Shown here: positions 32,568-37,923 of the stretch, one piece after another
How positions within the stretch are numbered: the stretch's first letter is position 1
Layout: every line of letters begins with the position of its first letter
DNA from: Mageeibacillus sp. UBA6980
Lineage (GTDB): Bacteria > Bacillota > Clostridia > Saccharofermentanales > Saccharofermentanaceae
Direction: 5' to 3'
Assembly: GCA_002450095.1 (NCBI GenBank)
Contig: DJYK01000033.1
Location: 1-37,923 of the forward strand
DNA length: 37,923 bases
Notes under the pieces: generated by a model
What the model was told of the DNA's origin: nothing
What the model saw: only the letters and a program-made list of their open reading frames with translations
Database searches by the model: none
Program-made: the position numbers and the translations under genes

Positions 32568-33662
32568 ATGGCTGAGAATGAGACTATGAACGAGATGGTG
32601 CAGGGTGTTACCGAGGACGTTACTGATAAGAAATGTCCTAACTGCGGAGCTACAGTTACATGGGATCCTGCAACTTTATCGATGACATGTGGTTTCTGCG
32701 GTTATCACAAGGAGCTTCCGAAGCCGGAAGAGGGAAGCAAAGCAACGCAGGAGATAGACTTTAATTCAGCAAAGCTTCGTACGAGCAAGGATTGGGGTTC
32801 CCAGAAGAAGACGATCGAATGTAAGAACTGCGGAGGTTCTGCCGTATATGATATGACCGAGACTGCAGGTACTTGTCCGTTCTGCGGATCCACATCCGTA
32901 ATGCCTGTAGACGATGACGAGGATGTAATGGCTCCGGGAGGAGTTGTTCCTTTCGAGATATCAAGGGACAAGGCAGCAGAGTTGTTTAAGACATGGCTTA
33001 AGAGGAAGCTCTTTGCTCCGTCGGCTGCCAAGAAGAGCTGTGAGGCCAAAGAGTTCAAGGGTATCTATCTTCCTTATTGGACATTTGATTCACAGACAAC
33101 TTCCGCTTACAGAGCGAGCTACGGTAAGGACTATAAGGACAAGGACGGAAATACCCATACAAGATGGTATAACTGCAGCGGCATCCACGATGAGTTCATC
33201 GATGATGAAGTCGTATATGCAAGTACCAAGACCAATGACAGTAATATCAAGGCCGTATCGAGCTTCGATTTCACGAGGCTTCGCGATTATGATCCGCAGT
33301 TTATCGCAGGATATGCGGCAGAGAGATATTCATTGGGTCTCGATGACGGATGGGCAAATGCGCAGAAGTCTATTCAGAGTAAGTTGAAGAGTCATATAAG
33401 TGACAACGTCAGATCGAGATATCACGCTGACCGCGTTAAGGACGTTCAGTTGTCAACGTCATACGACAAGATAACATTCAAGTATCTTCTCGCACCTGTG
33501 TGGATCTCCAACTTCAAATTCAACGGTACGATCTACAATTTTGTAGTCAACGGTCAGACAGGAAGGATCGCAGGTAAGTCTCCTGTATCGATACTCCGTG
33601 TTATCATTGCTATCGTTATCGCATTGGTTGTTCTCGGATTGCTGTACTACTTATTCTCATAA
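32568..33662 (+). CDS. Double zinc-ribbon, membrane-anchored protein (YdjG-like)
   Basis: A 364-residue protein with two zinc-ribbon pairs near the N-terminus: KKCPNCGAT with CGFCGYH, and CKNCGGSA with CPFCGST. A soluble middle domain of about 230 residues includes YLPYWTFDS and APVWISNFKFNGTIYNFVVNGQTG. One hydrophobic segment ends the chain (ILRVIIAIVIALVVLGLLYYLFS region), so it should be tail-anchored with the ribbons in the cytoplasm. It resembles YdjG of the Bacillus ydjFGHI membrane-stress set and proteins often mislabelled as replication or helicase proteins. ATG 32568 is preferred over an upstream TTG because of GAGGA. iorA starts three bases after it, an odd partner. Confidence 0.8.
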   Translation: MAENETMNEMVQGVTEDVTDKKCPNCGATVTWDPATLSMTCGFCGYHKELPKPEEGSKATQEIDFNSAKLRTSKDWGSQKKTIECKNCGGSAVYDMTETAGTCPFCGSTSVMPVDDDEDVMAPGGVVPFEISRDKAAELFKTWLKRKLFAPSAAKKSCEAKEFKGIYLPYWTFDSQTTSAYRASYGKDYKDKDGNTHTRWYNCSGIHDEFIDDEVVYASTKTNDSNIKAVSSFDFTRLRDYDPQFIAGYAAERYSLGLDDGWANAQKSIQSKLKSHISDNVRSRYHADRVKDVQLSTSYDKITFKYLLAPVWISNFKFNGTIYNFVVNGQTGRIAGKSPVSILRVIIAIVIALVVLGLLYYLFS

Positions 33663-33665
33663 GAT

Positions 33666-35477
33666 ATGCACAAAGAATTTCTGATGGGAAATGAGGCGAT
33701 AGGCAAAGCCTGTGTTGCAGCAGGTGTGAATGTCGTTGCCGGATATCCGGGGACTCCTTCAACGGAAGTTCTCGAGACTATCGCCAAAGAGAACGACGGC
33801 AGTATCTATGTAGAGTGGTCCGTAAACGAGAAAGCGGCGATGGAAGTCGCTTCGGGTGCGTCATATTCAGGTGCGCGGACTCTCGTCACGATGAAACAGG
33901 TGGGACTTAATGTCGCATCGGATCCGCTCATGAGCCTTGAATACGTAGGCGTTGAAGGCGGCATGGTCATACTCGTGGCCGATGATCCGGGTCCGATATC
34001 ATCTCAGACCGAACAGGATACAAGGACATTCTCGGAGTATTCCAAGGTTCCTTGTTTTGACCCTTCCGATGCGAAGGAAGCCTATGAGATGATATTCGAG
34101 GCTTTCGAGTTGTCGGAGAAGTATAAGACGCCTGTCTTTATGAGACCTACGACGAGAGTCTGTCACTCGTATCAGAGCATAGATGTAAAGGATTACGCTG
34201 AATACGAAGACCACCGGCCATCCGGTTTTGTTAAAGATTCGAATCGTTGGGTGATATTCCCGAGGCTTTCGTATGTCAACCACGCAAAGATCGAAGAACG
34301 TAACGCATCTTTGTCGGATGAGTTTTCCGCTAATCCCCGTAATACGGTAATAAAGGGGAACAGCCGTAAGGGCGTGATCTCACAGGGCATCTCATTTGCC
34401 AACGTAAAGGATATTGTAAGTGAGATCGAAGAAAGTGTTCCTTCGCTCCTTAAGATAAGCACTCCGTTTCCGTTCCCCGATAAACTGGTGTTAGGATTTC
34501 TCTCGGGACTTGATGAAGTTCTTGTTATCGAAGAGCTCGATCCTTATATAGAGAGACATGTTCTTGAGGTATGCGGTAAATACGGCATAAACGTTAAAGT
34601 CAAAGGTAAACTTACAGGTAATACCTCGCGTTCCGGCGAGAATCTTCCGGATCTTATCTATAAGTACTTATCAGGATTTATGGGATGGGAGGAGGAAGAG
34701 GCTTCTGCTTTGACAGGCGTTCCGGATCTTCCTGTCCGTCCTCCGGTCCTTTGTGCGGGCTGCCCTCACCGCGCTTCCTTCTATGCGGTCAAGCTCGCGA
34801 TGAAAGGAAAGGAAACTGTTTTTGCCGGGGATATTGGCTGTTATACACTCGGCAATGCACAGCCTCTGGATATGGTCGACACCTGCCTTTGCATGGGTGC
34901 CGGATTGGGTATCGCGCAGGGTGTCGGACGAGTCAAGCCTGATACCAAGTGTTTCGCGTTTGTCGGTGATTCCACTTTCTTTGCTTCAGCGATAACAGGT
35001 GTAGTCAATGCCGTATATAATCAGGCTGATATGACACTTATAGTTCTCGATAATTCGACTACTGCGATGACAGGTCACCAGCCGCATCCCGGAACCGGAC
35101 GCACCATGATGGGTGAGTTTACGGATAAGATCGATATCGAGAGTATCTTAAGAGGGATCGGTGTTGAAACCGTCGTGAGACAGAACCCTTTTGATCTTAA
35201 ATCTTCTGTTGAAACCGTCAGAAGAGTCGCTGATGAGCCCGGTGTGAAAGCGATAATCTTTGAGGCTCCCTGCGCAGTTCTGTTTAAGCCGGAAACACCT
35301 TATGAAGTCGACACGGATAAATGTATCGACTGCAGGAAATGCATAAGAGAGATAGGTTGTCCCGGTGTTGTTATAAAGGACGGTAAAGTGGCGGTTGATG
35401 AGACTTTGTGCAACGGCTGCGGCCTTTGCTCCGGTATCTGTCCTGTCGGCGCTATCAAGAAGGCGGTGAGAGAATGA
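33666..35477 (+). CDS. iorA: Indolepyruvate:ferredoxin oxidoreductase, alpha subunit
   Basis: It oxidises aryl-pyruvates from aromatic amino acids to aryl-acetyl-CoA, reducing ferredoxin. The 603-residue protein carries both thiamine-enzyme halves: an N-terminal GYPGTPSTEVLE region, a C-terminal half with CAGCPHRASFYA, GDIGCYTLG, and FVGDSTFFASAITG followed by DNSTTAMTGHQPHPG. A 2[4Fe-4S] ferredoxin domain ends the protein (CIDCRKCIREIGCP and CNGCGLCSGICP). The ATG at 33666 fits the family start (LMGNEAIG) but has no Shine-Dalgarno sequence; initiation is probably coupled to the zinc-ribbon gene three bases upstream, or starts from a weak TTGTTC-N18-TATTCT at 33628-33657. The iorB start overlaps its stop. 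Confidence 0.95.
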   Translation: MHKEFLMGNEAIGKACVAAGVNVVAGYPGTPSTEVLETIAKENDGSIYVEWSVNEKAAMEVASGASYSGARTLVTMKQVGLNVASDPLMSLEYVGVEGGMVILVADDPGPISSQTEQDTRTFSEYSKVPCFDPSDAKEAYEMIFEAFELSEKYKTPVFMRPTTRVCHSYQSIDVKDYAEYEDHRPSGFVKDSNRWVIFPRLSYVNHAKIEERNASLSDEFSANPRNTVIKGNSRKGVISQGISFANVKDIVSEIEESVPSLLKISTPFPFPDKLVLGFLSGLDEVLVIEELDPYIERHVLEVCGKYGINVKVKGKLTGNTSRSGENLPDLIYKYLSGFMGWEEEEASALTGVPDLPVRPPVLCAGCPHRASFYAVKLAMKGKETVFAGDIGCYTLGNAQPLDMVDTCLCMGAGLGIAQGVGRVKPDTKCFAFVGDSTFFASAITGVVNAVYNQADMTLIVLDNSTTAMTGHQPHPGTGRTMMGEFTDKIDIESILRGIGVETVVRQNPFDLKSSVETVRRVADEPGVKAIIFEAPCAVLFKPETPYEVDTDKCIDCRKCIREIGCPGVVIKDGKVAVDETLCNGCGLCSGICPVGAIKKAVRE

Positions 35478-36061
35478 GTACAAATATAATCCTCTGCGGA
35501 GTCGGAGGTCAGGGTACGGTCCTCGCGTCCAAACTGACGGCTGCCGCTTCAATGGCTCAGGATCTCGATGTGCGTTCGGCAGAGACCATCGGTATGGCTC
35601 AAAGAGGCGGAAGCGTAATGAGTTATCTTCGTATCGGAGATACCGCGACTCCTCTTATCAGAAGCGGATGTGCTGATCTTATCATCGGTTTTGAACCCGG
35701 GGAGACGGTAAGAGTTCTGCCTTATCTTAAGAAGGGCGGAACCGTTATAACTTCAGACCGTGCCGTAATGCCGGTAACTGCCGCATTGCGCGGATCAGAT
35801 TACGAAGGGGTTAAGATGACCTTATACTTAAAGTCCCTTGAAGGCGGTCTGATAGGAAAACTCGTTATTGTTAACACGGATGAGGCATTAAAGGATCTGG
35901 GTTCCTCAAAGGTAATGAATATGGTGCTTCTCGGTGCCGCTGCAAGGGGAGGATACCTCGGACCCGTAACGATGGATGACATCAAAAATGCTCTTGTAAA
36001 GAAAGTTAAACCGCAGTTTCATGAGCTGAATTTCAAGGCTTTGGAATATGCGTCAATTTAA
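35474..36061 (+). CDS. iorB: Indolepyruvate:ferredoxin oxidoreductase, beta subunit
   Basis: The 195-residue small subunit is homologous to the gamma subunits of other 2-oxoacid oxidoreductases: IILCGVGGQGTVLASKL near the start and ETIGMAQRGGSVMSYLRIG. The ATGA overlap with iorA marks coupling; an upstream in-frame extension is rejected because it lies inside the iorA ferredoxin domain. It is followed nine bases later by a PaaK-type ligase with its own strong ribosome binding site. Confidence 0.94.
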   Translation: MSTNIILCGVGGQGTVLASKLTAAASMAQDLDVRSAETIGMAQRGGSVMSYLRIGDTATPLIRSGCADLIIGFEPGETVRVLPYLKKGGTVITSDRAVMPVTAALRGSDYEGVKMTLYLKSLEGGLIGKLVIVNTDEALKDLGSSKVMNMVLLGAAARGGYLGPVTMDDIKNALVKKVKPQFHELNFKALEYASI

Positions 36062-36070
36062 GGAGGCAGC

Positions 36071-37306
36071 ATGAAAATCAATGCTACGCAGTTAGAACAG
36101 GTAAATGACAGGATCGGCGCTCTCGTAAGGGCCGGAAGCTTCTACGGCAAGAAGCTCGAACAAGCCGGCATCACAGGCGTTAAGACTGCAGAAGACTTTG
36201 AAAAACTCCCTTTCTCCGAGAAGAATGACCTTCGTGAAGCCTACCCTCTGGGTCTTATGACCGCACCTGAAGATCAGATCGTAAGGATCCATTCGTCTTC
36301 GGGTACGACGGGACTTCCGGTAATCATTCCTTATACGGCTAAAGACGTTGACGACTGGGCAATACAGTTCAAGCGCTGCTACGAGATGGCAGGTATAACA
36401 AATATGGACAGGATCCATATTACTCCGGGATACGGTCTGTGGACCGCAGGTATCGGTTTCCAGTTAGGTGCCGAGAAACTCGGTGCCATGTGTATTCCGA
36501 TGGGACCCGGCAATACCGATAAGCAATTGCAGTTCATGATGGATATGAAGTCCACCGTTCTTTGTGCGACATCTTCCTATGCATTGCTCCTTGCTGAAGA
36601 GATAGAGAAGAGAGGTATCAAGGATAAGATCCATCTTAAGAAGGGCATCATCGGTTCCGAGCGCTGGGGAGACAAGATGCGTGAGAGGATACATAACGAA
36701 CTCGGCATCGAATTGTTCGATATTTACGGGCTTACGGAGATCTACGGACCCGGTATCGGAATCAACTGTCCCGGTGAGAAATATATGCATTACTGGGACG
36801 ATTATATCTATCTCGAGATCATCGATCCCGTTACATTGGAGCCTCTGCCTGACGGTGAGTGGGGCGAGATCGTAATTACGACACTTGTAAAAGAAGGCGC
36901 ACCGCTTATAAGGTACAGGACGCATGATCTGTCGAGGATCATTCCCGAGCCTTGCAAGTGCGGAAGCAAGTTCCCGAGGATCGATGTCATCAAGGGAAGA
37001 ACGGACGACATGATGAAGATTAAGGGTGTCAACGTATTCCCGGCCCAGATCGAAGAGATCCTGAAGACCTTCCCCGAGCTTTCTTCCGAGTATCAGATAA
37101 GGATCTCACACCTCGACGGACGCGATACGATGAGAATATACGTAGAGACCTCAGGTCACTATGACTTCGAGGATCTGTCGAAGAGAGTAGCGGCTTCCGT
37201 CAAGGCGAAGATCGGCTTTACTCCTATCGTAAAGGTTGTCGAGATCGGTCTGCTCCCGAGATCAGAGAAGAAATCCAAGAGGGTTATAGACGAGAGATTC
37301 GACTAA
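36071..37306 (+). CDS. Phenylacetate-CoA ligase family protein (PaaK type)
   Basis: An AMP-forming ligase of 411 residues that joins an aryl-acetate to CoA. The adenylate-forming motif SSSGTTGLP is at 75-83, DIYGLTEIYGPG is the Thr/Glu adenylate motif, YRTHDLSRI holds the ribose-binding Asp, and KIKGVNVFPAQIEEI is the hinge/A8-like region. The N-terminus is about 20 residues shorter than typical PaaK. GGAGG is correctly spaced. Its place behind iorAB, common in anaerobes, suggests handling of phenylacetate, indoleacetate or hydroxyphenylacetate: either activation to the CoA ester or, in reverse, release of acid with ATP gain. The direction is inference. Confidence 0.92.
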   Translation: MKINATQLEQVNDRIGALVRAGSFYGKKLEQAGITGVKTAEDFEKLPFSEKNDLREAYPLGLMTAPEDQIVRIHSSSGTTGLPVIIPYTAKDVDDWAIQFKRCYEMAGITNMDRIHITPGYGLWTAGIGFQLGAEKLGAMCIPMGPGNTDKQLQFMMDMKSTVLCATSSYALLLAEEIEKRGIKDKIHLKKGIIGSERWGDKMRERIHNELGIELFDIYGLTEIYGPGIGINCPGEKYMHYWDDYIYLEIIDPVTLEPLPDGEWGEIVITTLVKEGAPLIRYRTHDLSRIIPEPCKCGSKFPRIDVIKGRTDDMMKIKGVNVFPAQIEEILKTFPELSSEYQIRISHLDGRDTMRIYVETSGHYDFEDLSKRVAASVKAKIGFTPIVKVVEIGLLPRSEKKSKRVIDERFD

Positions 37307-37332
37307 CGAGTATGCGCTCGTCAAAAAATGTG

Positions 37333-37385
37333 ACCTCTTTCATTTGTTATCCGTCTATATGGTATAGCAAATGAAAGAGGTTTTT
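37333..37385 (+). terminator. Strong hairpin with T-run that also contains the next gene's ribosome binding site
   Basis: A perfect 14-base stem (left arm 37333-37346, right arm 37368-37381, ACCTCTTTCATTTG with its reverse complement) can extend by four more pairs including one G-U. It is followed by a TTTTT run at 37381-37385, the pattern of a Rho-independent terminator for iorAB-paaK. The right arm contains AGAGG (37376-37380), nine bases before ATG 37390, so the ribosome binding site of the lipoprotein gene is sequestered when the stem forms. Confidence 0.85.
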
Positions 37386-37389
37386 GATT

Positions 37390-37866
37390 ATGAAGAAGTT
37401 TATTGCGATCGTTATGATACTGACTATGCTTACAGGTTTTTCCGGATGTTCTGAGGACAAGACGGGAGAGCGTTCATCAAGGGAGACAGAGACTTCATAT
37501 AATATTGAAGAACTGCAGCAAAACGAGGGAAGAATGCTCGAGGTCAGGATTTTTGAAAGTGAGATTCGGGAAGAATTCATATCATATGTAACTTATGACG
37601 GATATGCATTTAATCCTGATCCTTTCACGGAATACCCGATGAGAATGACAGATGATGATTATCTTGCTATCTACAACTTCTGTATCGAGAGTGTTGAGAA
37701 AGATCCTTTTGCAGGTTATTCGGAGGATGTCTGCGACGGGACAACATACTGTTTTATCTTCTACGATGAAGACGGAAATCCGCATCAGATCTATGACGGA
37801 TATATCTATGAGAACGAGCAGCTTAGATCCATAGTGGATATCATCGCGAGGTATCATGTGGATTGA
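37390..37866 (+). CDS. Small putative lipoprotein of unknown function
   Basis: This 158-residue protein has a lipoprotein-type signal: a Lys-Lys start, a hydrophobic stretch (FIAIVMILTMLTG) and FSGC at about residues 18-21, where Cys would be lipidated; Phe at -3 is a slight departure from the usual Leu. The mature part is acidic and rich in Asp, Glu and Tyr, with no domain I recognise. ATG 37390 is chosen over an ATG six bases upstream because the lipoprotein leader begins there and AGAGG is nine bases away. It is expressed either by read-through of the hairpin or from a promoter I cannot see. Confidence 0.75.
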   Translation: MKKFIAIVMILTMLTGFSGCSEDKTGERSSRETETSYNIEELQQNEGRMLEVRIFESEIREEFISYVTYDGYAFNPDPFTEYPMRMTDDDYLAIYNFCIESVEKDPFAGYSEDVCDGTTYCFIFYDEDGNPHQIYDGYIYENEQLRSIVDIIARYHVD

Positions 37867-37902
37867 CCTTAAGCCCTCACATAGGAAAAGGGAGAACAGA
37901 AA

Positions 37903-37923
37903 GGGGCTGTCTCAAAAGTAGCG
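37903..37923. mobile_element. Possible left terminal repeat of an insertion sequence
   Basis: GGGGCTGTCTCAAAAG at 37903-37918 resembles, from memory, the terminal inverted repeats of IS1182-like and related elements in Firmicutes and Bacteroidetes. The element would extend beyond the right edge, so neither a transposase, the opposite end nor a target duplication can be seen. Confidence 0.4.

Noticed and set aside
37306..37328. ACGAG-CTCGT hairpin just after paaK as the operon terminator
   Set aside because: The stem has only five pairs and is followed by A residues rather than T residues; the much longer stem 12 bases later is the better terminator.
1..37923. tRNA, rRNA, CRISPR array or prophage genes
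   Set aside because: No cloverleaf-like sequence, no regular spaced repeats and no phage structural or integrase genes were seen; gaps between genes are too short for most of these.

Overview
The window is about 38 kb of moderate-GC, gene-dense chromosome. All 29 protein genes I can support lie on the + strand, and no intergenic gap exceeds about 210 bases. The gene set points to an anaerobic, fermentative member of the Clostridia (Firmicutes): MutS2, a GlgC/GlgD pair, ferredoxin-dependent 2-oxoacid oxidoreductases, a DUF975 membrane protein, a Ruminococcus-like cellobiose 2-epimerase and intracellular glycogen metabolism. A gut or rumen Oscillospiraceae/Saccharofermentans-like organism would fit, but there is no rRNA here and the placement is inference.

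Layout. (1) 90-6824: uvrB, dnaE and a cation diffusion facilitator, closely spaced. (2) 6914-7114: an isolated, very short type IV prepilin-like gene. (3) 7165-13199: pfkA, mutS2, a small P-loop NTPase and a DUF975-CmpB fusion membrane protein. (4) 13301-14626: an SPFH-domain protein ending in three tandem zinc ribbons, closed by a clear terminator. (5) 14789-17424: a four-subunit 2-oxoacid:ferredoxin oxidoreductase in the order delta-alpha-beta-gamma behind a near-consensus promoter, followed by a cellobiose 2-epimerase (17450-18688) and a terminator. (6) 18832-28959: a glycogen operon glgB-glgC-glgD-glgA plus a GH13 glucanase, running on into a TrmH-type RNA methyltransferase, a HAD phosphatase and a second, stand-alone CmpB-type membrane protein. 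(7) 29170-32468: aconitase and citrate synthase behind a TTGACA-N18-TATAAT promoter whose -10 box sits inside a perfect 8+8 bp dyad. (8) 32568-37306: a membrane-anchored double zinc-ribbon protein (YdjG-like), then indolepyruvate:ferredoxin oxidoreductase iorAB and a phenylacetate-CoA ligase. (9) 37390-37866: a small putative lipoprotein whose Shine-Dalgarno sequence is buried in a terminator-like hairpin; the window closes on a sequence resembling an insertion-sequence end.

How the genes work together. The glycogen genes make ADP-glucose, polymerise and branch it, and the GH13 enzyme probably trims or degrades glucan. PfkA commits hexose phosphate to glycolysis. The two ferredoxin oxidoreductases and PaaK-type ligase couple 2-oxoacid or aromatic amino-acid breakdown to acyl-CoA and reduced ferredoxin. 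Citrate synthase plus aconitase form the oxidative start of a partial TCA branch, probably for glutamate synthesis.

Most notable observations: histone-tail-like Lys/Ser/Ala extensions on both GlgB and GlgA but not on their neighbours; several genes whose ATG lies at the predicted transcription start (uvrB, cellobiose epimerase, perhaps the TrmH-like gene), suggesting leaderless mRNAs; a 66-residue prepilin that aligns without gaps, from memory, to the short Geobacter-type pilin; the dyad over the aconitase promoter; the DUF975-CmpB fusion alongside a stand-alone CmpB paralogue; and the YdjG/YdjI-like membrane-stress proteins placed 18 kb apart.
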